From Cacajao melanocephalus (Eukaryota; Chordata; Mammalia; Primates; Pitheciidae), in the NCBI GenBank assembly GCA_963573385.1, contig CAUYLG010026709.1, positions 1 to 64,000 on the forward strand: 64,000 nucleotides of DNA, in the 5' to 3' direction. The notes below the pieces were generated by a model. That model saw nothing but the letters and a program-made list of their open reading frames with translations. It ran no database searches and had not been told where the DNA came from. A program made the translations under genes and the position numbers. Every line of letters starts with the position of its first letter. The first letter of the stretch is position 1. Positions 47,546-59,324 of this stretch are shown piece after piece.

Positions 47546-49219
47546 TGCCTTAGTACCTGCCTTCAGTGTTATTTTAGTGTCTTTTTCTGCTGTTCTTTGC
47601 TTCTTCATGAGCTTTTCTTGGATGTCTACCTGCTACTGACCACATTCTCTTCCCAACACCTAAGGCTCTGCTTATTAGATATTAAAACATAATATCTGGC
47701 ATCAGAAAACCCTTCTGTAAATACAATCCTATCATATTTTATCTTCATTGAGTTAAGTTCTTGAAGCCTATTTGTCTTTCAAATGTACTTTTTTGTGAAG
47801 ACCAAAAAAGATAACTTATATGCTCCATAAATGTAGTTTTCAATTCCATCCTCCATCAAGATGATTATGCAGAGCCCGTGTTTATATGTTTTATGCTCTT
47901 CTGGTCTTAAAACTCTGGCTGTTGCACCCACAATTAATGGGTTGGTTAGATGATTACAGGCACTGGAGCCTGTGAGCTCATCAACAAATAAGACCTTCAA
48001 ACTAAATAACTCAAAGGTTTCTACTTCCAGATCTAAAATTCTGGCAGCACAAACAACCCAGTGGTCCCTGCTATTCTTTCCGTCTCTCTTTTTGTACAAA
48101 TTCAAATAATCTGTTGCAAGGATGTTACATTTTCTATTACTTTATAGAGCCATGTGCCTAAGAAATGGTTTCTGTGAAAAAAAAAAGGGCCAAACCACAA
48201 TCCCAGGAAGAAAGTACAATTAGTTTAAAAGAGTAGGTTCAATAAGATCATCCTGATGCTAAGTCACAGTAAAAATAAAATAATAATTTTTCATAGTAAA
48301 ATATAACATCTAAGGCAAAATTATGCTTAAGGCTAACCTACCTTTTCCTAGCAAACAATGAAAAATAGAAAAGTAATAGCACATCCTGAAATAAGTTGCA
48401 CAATATAGATACTTAAAATGATGAATATTCCCAGCACTTTATTTTGTTTATGTCCTGAGAGTCCATAGTTGATTTTACAGATGATTATACATTACTTTAA
48501 ATATTTAAGAGGCTTTTGAAACACTCGAAAAAGAAAAAAAAAGAGACATTGTTCTTAAGATATGAGGTAAGGGTGATTACGCTCTGTTCACTACAGTAGA
48601 TAGGTAAAAAACGATGCTTTCTGTTATACTCTGTTAATAGCAGAAGACGTGTCTTTTTATTTCACAGGGAGCATTCTTTCTTCCACACAATGTGTCCAGT
48701 TGGTGTTCACAGAGTTCAGAGTGGCTTTTCTCACTACAAAAGAACATTACTGAAGAGCTGAGGATGCTGGCCAACTTCCTTTTCACTCCTGGGGAAGATG
48801 ATGCAACAGATGGGTTTCTGGTGTAGAAACTAGTTCCAATGATAACAGTCAGCGAACTTGTAAATGCTGAGGAGGCCATCCCACAGAACGGTCAGGATGG
48901 CCTGTGAGTCAACCCTTCAGAATGTTCGTGTGCTGCTGCTTACTCTGAATGAACCCACATTTAACTCGTAGAAACTTACCATGGTGTCTTATGGGTGAGG
49001 GAGAGAAGATCATAAGACACCTCCATGATCTTCTTGGAAGATTCTTGAAAGGATTTTGTATTTCTTGAAAAGGAGCAATCCCAGGAGTGATGTTAGAGCC
49101 TGTGTAGCTTCACGTGCAACTATGCAGTTCGAAGCCTTTTCACACCAGAACAGTGGTGGGGAGGGGAGGGAGCTCTTAGCTTACTTAGAGTCTTGCAAAC
49201 CATGAGCTTACTGGATTGG
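47546..49219. other. Unassigned sequence, no gene seen
   Basis: About 1.7 kb with short A runs (48179-48187, 48531-48541). 48586-48646 resembles a block near 51386 (listed separately). Frame 47779-48105 (-), 108 codons, has no motif. Confidence 0.4.
48586..48646. repeat. Short dispersed repeat, copy 1
   Basis: 'gttcactacagtagat' followed by AAAAAACGATGCTTTCTGTTAT and a TAGCAGAAGA end. Copy 2 lies at 51386-51470 in the same orientation. Confidence 0.7.
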
Positions 49220-49320
49220 CTTGGGTGAGGCAAGTAATTCTTTGAGTGTGCTATCTATAAAACCAGGACACTATTACTTAGAAGTATAGCTTAGAGTAAA
49301 GGGAGCAAAATGAATGGAAC
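49220..49320 (+). mobile_element. MIR-like fragment, weak
   Basis: 'gggtgaggcaagtaattctt' then TGAGTGTGCTATCTATAAAACCAGG resembles sense MIR (gggcaagttacttaacctct...catctgtaaaatggg). Confidence 0.4.
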
Positions 49321-49362
49321 AACCTGGAAAAATCCTAAGATAGTACATCTCAAGAATATGTA

Positions 49363-50207
49363 TAGTAAATGCTCATTTAAGGTCATTGATAAGTTCTTGA
49401 AAACTGCAACTTTAGGTAAAATGACATATAACAAAACCAATTTTACCATGGGCTAATTGATACAAACAAGAGTTCAGTTCCTGCTGTGTATTTCTGGTCC
49501 CCAAACATCATCAAACATCTAAACAAAGACCCAAAACACAATGTTAAACATTAAAATAAGTGTGGGCTATCCATAGATTTCAGAAAACTTAATAAAAACA
49601 AATAAATACATTTACCCAGTTTGTGGTGAATCAGTGAATCATGTTAGTCATAGTGGTGCTGGGTTAAATCAAGATATTCCTTGTTGGCAAAGAAAAATTG
49701 TAAGATTCACCTCTTACTACCATATACTTCAAAGACAATAACCAACAGGCTGCACTCTCTGAGCGCTTTCAAAGTGCGTTGTTTACCGTCATACATTTCT
49801 GCAACTATTGTACATTTCATAGATTTTTATCACACAATATTTTGTGTTCATTCATTTTCCAACCTGCTTATTCCAGCTCAGGGTTGCAGGTAGACAGAGC
49901 CTATCACAGCAGCCCTGGGCGCCAGGTGGAAAGCAACCCTGAACAGGACAGCATTCCATCACAGAATGCACTCACACACACACCCACACTCACCAGACTC
50001 AGACTGGGACAATTTAGACATGCCAAGTCACCTAAGGTGCACATATTTGGGATGTAGGAGACAACAGAAACACCCAGAGAAAACACACACAGATGTGGGG
50101 AGAACATACAAACTCCGCACAGCAGACCTAGAAAGAAATTGATTTTTTTTCATCAATATTGCAACAAAATGATGTTGAGAAAAATGACTGTACTCTAGGA
50201 ATTACTA
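49363..50207. mobile_element. Near-complete Tigger element (MER44/Tigger7-like)
   Basis: The ends are short inverted AGTAA...TTACT, flanked by TA (TATAGTAA left, TTACTATA right), the Tigger target. Internal segments include 'ctctgagcgctttcaaagtg', 'gcttattccagctcagggtt', 'cagcagccctgggcgccagg', 'actgggacaatttagacatg' and 'gaacatacaaactccgcaca'. It is about 845 bases with no transposase frame, thus a non-autonomous TcMar-Tigger derivative. Subfamily from memory, class firm. Confidence 0.75.
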
Positions 50208-50267
50208 TATTAAAAGAAATTAGTCATAGGATATATGTCAATACTTTCAAATGGGAGTTCAGGAAAA

Positions 50268-50398
50268 AAAATGCAAGAAAGAGTGAGAATAAATGGTAGA
50301 AGGAAAGGAAGAGTTAGGTGAGTGAAAGCGGAAGAAAATGAAACAGAAGAGAAAGGAAATAAGAAGCCAAAGAAGGGAGGAAGAGAGGGCGGAAGAAT
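50268..50398. repeat. Purine-rich (GA) low-complexity tract
   Basis: About 130 bases of GGAA/GAAA-rich sequence on the + strand, not a clean microsatellite. Confidence 0.8.
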
Positions 50399-50679
50399 CC
50401 CAGCCACATTCTCTTGGGAACTGTCACTGATCACACCCCCATAGAGAATCTTCCCTTGAACCTTGGAATCTTGACTCTGAATCAATTGCTAGCACTTTCG
50501 CCAATTACAAGAGGTTTACAAGCAGGATGGGCACCTCATTCTTTGACTTCTCTGTGGCAGGCAGTGCAGGGCCTGACACAAAATGATTGCTTAGCATCTG
50601 CCTTGGCATGTACTGATGGAGATAAGAGGCATGGTGGAGGAGAGCACTCTCCAGAAGGTAGGGTCAGGACACAAGTGTG

Positions 50680-50830
50680 CTTTCTTCTGTGCCATTTAGT
50701 AGCTTGGATCCTGGGAACTCTCTGTGCTCTTTTCTTATTTGTAAACTGAGAAGACTGCTGAACTCAAAGTCCTTTGGGAGGATCACACAAAATCATTGAG
50801 TAAGGCTATGTAACTGAAAAGGTATTATAC
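50680..50830 (+). mobile_element. MIR relic
   Basis: 'gtgccatttagtagcttgga' , 'ctcttttcttatttgtaaac' and 'gcacaaaatcattgagtaa'-like sequence fit sense MIR. Confidence 0.5.
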
Positions 50831-50843
50831 AAATGAGAGTGTT

Positions 50844-51311
50844 TGTTACAGTTTGAATTGTGCCTCTCCCCCAAAAATTATGTTAGAGTCCTAACCTTCC
50901 CTACCCCAGTCCCTCAGAATGTGACCTTATTTGGAACTAGGGTCATTGCAGAGGTAACTGATTAAGGTGGACTCATACAGAAATAGGATGGTTCCTAAAC
51001 CCAACATGTCTTCTGTCCCTTTTCAAAGCAATGGACATAGATATGGAAGTACAGACACAGGCGAGAACTCGAGTGAAGCTGGAGGCAGAGACTGCAGGGC
51101 TGTAGCTGTAAACCAAAGAACACAAAGGAGTGCCAGTCCCCACCAGAAGCTGAGGAGAGGCAAGGAAGGAAGCTACCCAGTGTCCGAGGGAGCAACTCCC
51201 TGCTGACCCCTTGATTTTGGACTTCCATCTCCACAACTGTGAGACAGTTAATTTCTGTTGTTTTAAGTCACCCAGTTTGTGGTGCTTTATGACAGCCCTG
51301 GAAAACTAACA
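50844..51311 (+). mobile_element. MLT1-class MaLR LTR
   Basis: It starts TGTTACAGTTTGAATTGTGC and ends AAACTAACA. It includes 'gaatgtgaccttatttggaa', 'cttgattttggacttccatc' and 'gttgttttaagtcacccagt', the standard MLT1 order. It is a solo LTR of 468 bases. Confidence 0.88.
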
Positions 51312-51385
51312 TGGTGTTTTCTTCCCCCTCCTTCCTCGATGATGTTCAGAAATGCATTGAGTGCTTCTATGCCAGAATTATGCAA

Positions 51386-51470
51386 GTTCACTACAGTAGA
51401 TCTTGTTCAATAAATTTCCAACAAAGGAAAAAAATGATGCTTTTTATTATACTTGGTTCCTAGCAGAAGA
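51386..51470. repeat. Short dispersed repeat, copy 2
   Basis: 'gttcactacagtagat' is identical to copy 1 at 48586. After about 28 extra bases, AAAAAATGATGCTTTTTATTATAC and TAGCAGAAGA align again with copy 1. Confidence 0.7.
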
Positions 51471-51540
51471 AATGCAAAGGTACTACTAACTGATACCGAC
51501 ATTAGGAATGCAAAGGTAATATTAACTGATACTAACATGA
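51471..51540. repeat. Two-copy tandem duplication, unit about 35 bases
   Basis: 'aatgcaaaggtactactaac' TGATACCGACATTAGG is followed by 'aatgcaaaggtaatattaac' TGATACTAACATGA. Confidence 0.85.
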
Positions 51541-51745
51541 TGCTGCCATGTGCCAGATAGTGTTCCAAGTCACTTATTTAAAATACAGCACTATTAATGT
51601 TTTCATCCTCACTTTATAAATGAGGAAATTAAATCACAAAGATACTAAGTATCTTGCGCAAAGTCACCTAGCTAGTAATCGGCAGAGTCAGGATTTGAAC
51701 CCAGGACTCTGAAAACAATGTGCTTAACCAACCACTCTGCACACA
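51541..51745 (-). mobile_element. MIR relic, well preserved
   Basis: 'ctttataaatgaggaaatta', 'tcttgcgcaaagtcacctag', 'ggatttgaacccaggactct' and 'tgcttaaccaaccactctgc' match the antisense MIR across almost its whole length. Confidence 0.88.
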
Positions 51746-51900
51746 GACTTTTGAACTAAATTATATATAGCCCCCAATAGGCAGGAGCTCATCCAAAAAG
51801 ACAGGAGACTAACATGCTTATGAATACTTAAAATTCAGATTTTCTGAAGACAACAGTAGCAGTAAATACAGTGTATTCATATAACCCAGGGTGGATATGA

Positions 51901-52354
51901 TGATATAACTTGAATATCCCCTCAAAATTGCATATTGAAATTTAATCCCCAGGGTTGGAGGTCAGGCCTGGTGGGAAGTGTTTGGGTCATGAAGGTGGAT
52001 CCCTCAGAGCTGGTGCTCTTTTCACCATAGAGAGTGAGTTCTTGAGAGATTTGGTTGTTTAAAAGTATGTAGCACCTCCCCAACTTTCTCTCTTGCTCCC
52101 ACACTTGCTGTGTGAGGTGACTGCCCCCCTTCACCTTCTGCTATGATTGTAAGCTTCCTGAGGTTTCCCCAGAAACTGAACAAATGCCAGCTCCATGTTT
52201 CCTGTAAAGCCTGCAGAACTATGAGCTAATTAAAGGTAAGCGTCAAGACATTGGGAATCTTGTTCCTTGCTCTATGCATTAATTAAACCTCTTTTCTTTA
52301 TAAATTACCTAGCCTCCAATATTTATTTATAGCAATGCAGGAATGAAATAACAC
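51901..52354 (+). mobile_element. MST-like MaLR LTR with a 53-base internal insertion
   Basis: It starts TGATATAACTTG, continues through 'ggaggtcaggcctggtggga', 'gagagatttggttgtttaaa' and 'ttctgctatgattgtaagct', then ATTAAACCTCTTTTCTTTAT, and ends near AATAACACA. Between the usual GAG-CTAATTAA and ATTAAACCTC parts sits foreign sequence (52235-52279) bracketed by a duplicated TAATTAAA. Confidence 0.85.
52235..52279. repeat. Templated insertion copied from nearby L2
   Basis: The 45-base insert (ggtaagcgtcaagacattgg then GAATCTTGTTCCTTGCTC...) is not MST sequence. It matches the reverse complement of 52868-52913 inside the L2 downstream, with a run of about 22 identical bases. TAATTAAA occurs at both edges (52227-52234 and 52280-52287). 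Confidence 0.75.
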
Positions 52355-52644
52355 ACACAGGATGATGGAATTCCTTGCAGACTTCTTGGAGGGGTGACAA
52401 ATAACAGAGTTTTGTAAAGAAGAAAAAAAATACTCTAAGCTAGATGCACAGGACATACGCAAAACTTAGCAAGGAGAAGAAGCTGCATGCTTCCATGAAC
52501 AGTTAGAATTTTATCAAGCTAGACAAGAAATGAGACAGGAATACACTTGGGATTTATCTGGTGCTCTCCCAAATCTATCTACCTGAATAAGCATTCATTT
52601 AACTGACCCTGGGAACAGCAGAGTCAATACTAAAGTATGGCAAA
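52355..52644. other. Unassigned sequence
   Basis: Nothing recognised. Confidence 0.4.
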
Positions 52645-52725
52645 AAAGAAGGAGCACAGGTTTTGAATTTAGAGACCTGAGTTTGAACAATGTCAGCACA
52701 TGTTGCTGCTTTCTGTTTATTATCA
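52645..52725 (+). mobile_element. MIR 5' fragment
   Basis: 'ggagcacaggttttgaattt' then AGAGACCTGAGTTTGAACAATG matches sense MIR 5' half (agagcacgggctctggagccagactgcctgggttcgaatc). Confidence 0.6.
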
Positions 52726-52777
52726 TCTCCAAGGCCTTGTCTTCCAAGATGTAACTACTGTCATCCAGGTCTGAGTC

Positions 52778-53445
52778 ATTCATGCATTCATAAATTTATT
52801 CACTCATTCATCTGTTCAATGCAATTTTATTAGGCATTCATGTTGAGCCAAGCCCTCTCTTCTAAATAATGCAGGCAGAGCAAGGAACAAGATTCCCACT
52901 GCCTCAACGCTTACATTTTTGAGTAATAGCAAATTATCAAGTAAGCAGAGGCTGCTATATAATTGTATTGACTGATAGCTGGAATAGAGACAATACAAAC
53001 AAGGTACTCGGATGAAGCATAGCAATGAATGGGATACAACATCATTGACAGGAGAGTTAGAAAAGGTCTTTCTGGGGAGGTGACATTTGATTTGAGACCG
53101 TAAAAGTAGCATGGCTGTTCCCGTTAAAGTTTGATGTAAAATGATCCTAGATAGAGGAAACAGCCAACGAACTAGTCTTAGAGAAAAGCTAGCTTGGTAT
53201 TTTCAGGAATCCAAAGGAAGGCCAGTGTTGCTAGTGTGTCATGAAAAAAATAGGCCTAATAGGAAACAAGGTCATGGAGAAGGCAATGCCCAAGGGCTAC
53301 TCTTGCCAGAAATCTGTACTTTTACAGTGATGCTAATGGTGAATCCTGCAAGGATAAAAAGAAAGGGATGATACGGTCAGCTTTGGCATTTTCAAGAGCT
53401 CTCTGGATTGATAACCTGTTAGGTCCAGATAGGAGATAATGTTTC
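52778..53445 (-). mobile_element. L2 LINE, long 3' segment
   Basis: The antisense 3' end is visible (attcactcattcatctgttc, 'ttgagccaagccctctcttc', 'gattcccactgcctcaacgc'). It then runs into the L2 ORF2 tail ('tctttctggggaggtgacat', TTGATTTGAGACC, a 'gaaggccagtgttgctagtg' stretch and 'ctctctggattgataacct'). About 670 bases, one of the longest L2 pieces here, and the apparent donor for 52235-52279. Confidence 0.78.
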
Positions 53446-53880
53446 TACTCATTTTCACCAATTCTCACAATGCTAGAATGAGGCATGTGTACTTGGGAAG
53501 CATGGAGTAAACCTTTGTTGATCTGATTCACTCTCAAAGGAGCAGCACTGTAATGTCTAACTCAGTTTTTGCACATTGAGTTGCAGGTGCAGAGGATGGG
53601 GTAGTCATATGCTGGGTGCAGTCATTTATTTGCATTTGTATTCTACACCATCACCAGGGAAGTGTGACTTGCAAAAAAAAAAAAAAGCTGTTAAGTTGTA
53701 GGTGCTGTCTACTCTCTTGTTCCTTTCCCTAGAATTGAGATTCAGTTAGCACCCATCAAAGACCTTGTCCTTTTCTGTGTTTTTATTGTCTGGTTGGCCT
53801 GCTTCTAGTCCAGCGGATGCCCTGAGCCTTTGGGCAGGACCTGGGTTTCTGTCTTTTTCCTCAAATATGATCTATATTTT
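53446..53880. other. Unassigned sequence
   Basis: A14 run near 53672-53685. No repeat family recognised. Confidence 0.4.
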
Positions 53881-53970
53881 AGATCATAATCTCAAGAGAC
53901 ACAATCCCAAATGACGAATTCTCCAAAGAACAAAATCTCCAACTTCTAAACTCCTGAAAATCACAATCAC
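53881..53970 (+). repeat. MULE left terminal inverted repeat
   Basis: 'aatcccaaatgacgaattct', CCAAAGAACAAAATC and 'ttctaaactcctgaaaatca' pair with the right repeat when reversed. Confidence 0.6.
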
Positions 53971-54104
53971 AGGATGAGTTTCTGCATCATGTGAAGCAGA
54001 ATTATTAGCTTGCTATTATCTTTATGTAGAAGAAAATGGATTTCAAGTGAATCCACAAACCATAATGACAGATCTGAAATTGGGTATCATCATGGTATCT
54101 AAGA

Positions 54105-54710
54105 GTGAATGTCAAAGTGTTACCAAAAAGTTGTTTCTTTTTATTTCCATTAAACCCAACACATTTGGTGGAAAATTCAGATGAGTGGATTTGCCACATG
54201 ATTCGGTTAAACATGTATTTGTCTGCAACGGCATTGCTTTCAGCTGATGACATTCCAGGAGCTTTTAACGAATTAAAACTGCATTTGTCTGAAAAAGCCA
54301 GTGAAGTTACTGACTGGTTTAAAAACAATTTTGTGCCTGGTAGGATAAGACACTTTTGCAATCATATTGCTGCTTGATCATTGGTATTGTTTCTGCCAAA
54401 TTTGTCTGTATACGAGTACATACAGAATAGATTTCTGCATACTCAAACATGGCACAGAAGATGGGGTAACTTAGAGAAAGCTCACATTGGTGCATATTGA
54501 ATCAGAAGAATTTCGGAAAGGAGCAGTGCCATGTAGAAAATGAATGTGAACATATTCCCCTAGAAGAATCATATCCTAAAAGAAAAACAAAGAAACAGAC
54601 AAACAAGCAGCTATTCATGTTGATAAAAAGACTTCAAAATATGGTTAATGATTGTAAAACTTGGCCAGCTTTTAGGTGCTATCTATGCAATTGCATATGA
54701 TCTGTCCCTG
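54105..54710 (+). pseudogene. Decayed MULE transposase, C-terminal part
   Basis: The frame from 54105 contains DDIPGAFNELKLHLSE and EVTDWFKNNFVPGRIR, the helix-rich stretch that follows the DDE core in many MULE transposases (IPxAFxxLK ... DWFxxxFVxGRxR). After one in-frame stop at 54375-54377 the same frame continues with PNLSVYE and TWHRRWGNLEKAHIGAY, the family's conserved WNVYE and EAWHRRW...H(V/I)GVY blocks. A further stop and a frameshift lead to 54497-54700, with KEQCHVENECEHI and YPKRKTKKQTNKQ, the usual Lys-rich tail. The N-terminal zinc-finger and most of the DDE domain are not visible. Two stops and at least one frameshift make it non-functional. Confidence 0.7.
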
Positions 54711-55386
54711 TAAATACACTTTTTTTATTTGTCACAAATTGTTTTAGTAATTTTTTGCTTCTTTTTTTTCTTTTTAAACATTTTTTTCGCTATTTTAAAT
54801 TCTGAGCATTTTTTTTACAATGTTTTATGCTATAGATTTCATCTTTTCATCATTTCCAATACTGGACATGTAAATCATGTTAGAAAGTGCTGATTCATTT
54901 TACACATTTTTCACAAATGTGATTCCATGAAAATGCATTGTCACAACATTGACTTTGCGTGTAAGCATTGTGTGTATATGTAAAAATGTTGAAATTTCCT
55001 CGACAAATAAAAGGATGTTGTTTTGTATACCTGCATTTGTGAAATATAAAACTTCTCAAGATCTCGGCTGTTTCTGAGTTACTGGTCAAGGTTTTTGATC
55101 AATCTCATCAGAAGACCTGGGTTGTCCGTTGTGGTATTTCAGATGACTGCAATTATAAAGCTGAATGCACACAATTAACCACCATAGGATATGCATTCAC
55201 ACATTTCTCTTTTTGACCTGTTTCCTCATGAATATAGTTTGTCTGCCCAAGTTTATGCTTGCAAGAATATTTATATTATATTGACTATTTTATTGTGTAA
55301 AGTGGACCATGAAGTGTTCTGTTATATTTTTATATGTTCTCAACTAAATCACCTTTTAAACACATAAATGAATGTATTTTAAATAA

Positions 55387-55676
<290 letters not shown>

Positions 55677-55680
55677 AAAA

Positions 55681-55765
55681 TCACATTTTTAGCGTTTTAG
55701 ATTTGGGGAGTTTTGTTCTTTGGATATCTCATCATTTAAGATTATGGTGTTTGGCATTGTATCTT
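55681..55765 (-). repeat. MULE right terminal inverted repeat
   Basis: 'gttttagatttggggagttt' then TGTTCTTTGGATATCTCATC and 'atttaagattatggtgtttg' match the reverse complement of the left repeat. Confidence 0.6.
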
Positions 55766-55870
55766 TCCCCTGAGTTTACTCCTGGGATTTCTATCTTATT
55801 CACTATTGTCTTGTCCATATTTCTAAATGAGCATTACAAGTGGAGGTTTCTGATATAAAGAATAGATGGC

Positions 55871-56174
<304 letters not shown>

Positions 56175-56214
56175 AAAGCAGATGTCGCCTTTGCACTAAG
56201 TAAAGGGGCAGCAG

Positions 56215-56520
56215 AGTTGATATATTTTATTCTAGCAAAGATATCAATACTTGTTTAAAGACCCACTCACTCTGCTAGGGATATGACACCAGGTACTGGG
56301 AAAAACAAACAGTGAGAAGTACAGAGGTGATCATTGGCTTCATGGAGCTTTGGCTCTACTGGCAAGAGGTGGTAAGAGAAACCAATTACAGTAGAGAAGA
56401 ATCAAATCAAATAAGTCAGGCAGAAAAATAAGAATGACTCCAAAGTGGAAGATGTAAATCAATGGCATCAACAGGAGTGACCTGAAGTGAAGAACAGACC
56501 GAGGGGCAATATAGAAAGAC
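56215..56520 (-). mobile_element. L2-like relic
   Basis: 'cactctgctagggatatgac' ACCAGGTACTGGG, 'ttcatggagctttggctcta' and 'aaataagtcaggcagaaaaa' resemble the antisense L2 3' end. Confidence 0.5.
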
Positions 56521-56552
56521 TCCATCACTAAAAATAATAAATTTTTAAAAAT

Positions 56553-56833
56553 TGGAAAGGTGCCTATAATCACAGTGCTGTGGAAGGCCAAGGTGGGGAG
56601 GATCACTTGGGGCCAGGAGTTCAAGGCCAGCCTGGGCAACATAGTGAGACCCTGTCTCTGCACAAATAAAATTAGCTGGGTGTGACAGCATACACCTCTA
56701 GTACCTGCTATGCAAGAGGCTGAAGTGAGAGGATCCCTTGAGTCCATGAGTTTGAGGTTACAGTGAGCTATGATTTTGCCACTGTACTCCAGTCTGGGTG
56801 ACAGAGTGAGACCCAGTCTTTAAAAAAAAAAAT
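56553..56833 (+). mobile_element. AluJ-like element, 5'-truncated
   Basis: 'gatcacttggggccaggagt', 'cagcctgggcaacatagtga' and 'cagtgagctatgattttgcc' are J-type Alu features, ending in an A-rich tail. About 15 bases of the start are missing. Confidence 0.9.
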
Positions 56834-57047
56834 ACAAACAAAAAGCAGACAGAGAGTTTGTCTGCTGAAGTGTCCTGAGGTATCAATGGGAAGAAAGAAA
56901 AATGCTTCATTTTATAGCAACTCTGCTGGGGAACCTTTTTGAGAAGGGACTACTGGAAGCTTGGAGTGGGCTCAGACACACATCTTAGAAACTGATCTTG
57001 TACTGCCGATTCTCCTAGCACTAGAGTACTTGCTGGGCTAGAAGAAT

Positions 57048-57098
57048 TTACTTTTATTTATATTTATGTATGTATGTATTTATTTATTTATTTATTTT
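57048..57098. repeat. (TTTA)n/(TGTA)n tetranucleotide
   Basis: TTTATTTA repeats with TATGTATG units, forming the tail of the antisense Alu that follows. Confidence 0.92.
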
Positions 57099-57386
57099 GC
57101 TTTTGAGACAGAACCTTACTCTGTTACTTAGGATGGAGTGCAGTGGCACAATCTCGGCTCACTGAAACTTCTGCCTCCTGGGTTCAAGTGATTATCATGC
57201 CTCAGCCTCTCAAGTAGCTGAGACTACAGGTATGTGCTACCATGCACAGCTAATTTTTGTATTTTTAGTAGAGACAGGGTTTTGTCATTTTGCCCAGGCT
57301 GGTCTCTAACTCTTGACCTCAGGTGATCCGCCAGCCTCAATCTTTCAAAGTGCCAGGTTACAGGTGTAAGCCATCGTGCCTGGCCC
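57099..57386 (-). mobile_element. Alu, antisense
   Basis: 'gcttttgagacagaacctta', 'ggctcactgaaacttctgcc', 'tttgtatttttagtagagac', ending 'gtaagccatcgtgcctggcc'. Confidence 0.93.
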
Positions 57387-57712
57387 CTGCACCTCCATTA
57401 TCTGGGTTCTTTCCCTCACTACCCTCAATATAATCTTCTGCTGCTTCCTCCTTTTCCTGATGACAGAGTTTCCTGATCCTGGGTCTTTGAAGCACAACTC
57501 TTGCCGGTCTCTGGCTGGGCTATCTCTGAGTCTTCCCCATTTCTTCCTCTTAGGCCACACTGGTGGCCTCAGTGTTGGGAGCTACCTGTGGACTGTGCTG
57601 CCTTACACAGCTCACAAATTCTGCTTCCAGGTTCAGAAGATGAATTCTGATCTCCTCTTCTCTGCTTGTTCTCTCCCCACCCAGGTGCTCTCCTCCTTCC
57701 CTAATGGGTGTG
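57387..57712. other. Unassigned sequence between two antisense Alus
   Basis: An open frame of 121 codons (57376-57741) spans it but begins and ends inside Alu sequence, and I see no known domain. Probably non-coding. Confidence 0.45.
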
Positions 57713-57976
<264 letters not shown>

Positions 57977-59324
57977 ATTCTGTCTTCTATCTGGACTGCT
58001 GGTGCTAGTCCCAAACAAGACCTGGGCTTTACCTTCCCATTGTATTAGTGACCGCAGCTACATAATTGTCCTGCCCCTTCAATTTACACTTTTTTTTTCT
58101 TTTACTTCATATAACATGTAATGGATATTCTTGTATCTTTTGTCAGTAACTTCAGGGTAGAAGTCTTCAATACAGTGAGTTCTTAAGTTTCAGCTGCTTG
58201 TTCTCCACTCATCAGGAAAAAACAACGACAAACAAATAAAACAAAAATAAACAAAAACAAAACACTTGACATCTGTATCTTACTTCTGAAGGTTATTGAC
58301 CAGTGTGGAGTGATTCTCAGGTGGATAATTCTCCATTATGACATCACATAAAAGGGGGTCCCACAGTTAACAGTGATAATAACTGTTGAATAAGTATGAT
58401 TCCCACTTAATCTTACTGAAGGAATAGCAGACAGACAGCTACATTAGAGAGCAAGGAGGTGGAGGGGTTCTGTGAGCAAAAACTAGCCTATTTACTCCAA
58501 TAAAGCTTCATGGTCCCCATGCAGAGCTCATAAAAGGCAATGATTTAGCAGCAGCAACCTTTCTCTCTGCTGAGTAAAACTGAAATCTGAAAGATGAATA
58601 TTGGCCCCTGGGTCATTCATCTTTGAAAGATACCTTCTTTAAAGAGTGCAGAAATCATTCAAAAATGTAAACCGAACTCTGGTTTCCCAAGCGTTTACGT
58701 AAATCAATATGTATCAAATGGCATGCTATTATATAAAAAAAGGAATGTGTTTTGTTGCTGGAATGTATAGTGCCAGATGATATGTATGAGCATGGCTTTA
58801 CATATCACTTTTTTGCTTACTCATTCAAGAGATGGAAAATTTATACTCAACAATGAAAAAATTTGATTATTTCAATGCAGGAAATAGCTACATATGAAAA
58901 CAAAAATGGAGAGCCAAGGGAATTATTTGCATTATTTGGATTAGGAACAAGAACTATAACTGCCCTTGAAGCATCCACATAATTGAATTAGAAGTGACTA
59001 TGCCTGCTATTGTACCAACCATTACCTATTCATTTTATTTCTTAAATACCTCTTAAAACTTTCATCTCCAATTTGCAATCCCACTGCTACTTCCTGATTT
59101 CAGATATTCATCAACTCTTCCCTATACCAAAGAGAATAAACTTAGTAATGTAAAGGTTTTGCAAAATTTCCCCCTAATTGTAGGGATTATTGGGGTCACT
59201 ATTGGTATAGGAATGACATCATTCTATTTTACCAAAATAACAATATTTTAAAAGCACATTGTCTACCATCACCAGCATTGTGTAAACCAAACGATAGATG
59301 AAAAAATGTTTACATTATAATTTC
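57977..59324. other. Unassigned sequence with an A-rich tract
   Basis: 58216-58266 is AAACAAAATAAACA-rich. The remainder has no recognised repeat or gene. Confidence 0.4.

Noticed and set aside
56340..56747. 135-codon antisense open frame
   Set aside because: It runs through an antisense AluJ and an L2 relic. Alu-derived frames of this kind are common and not genes.
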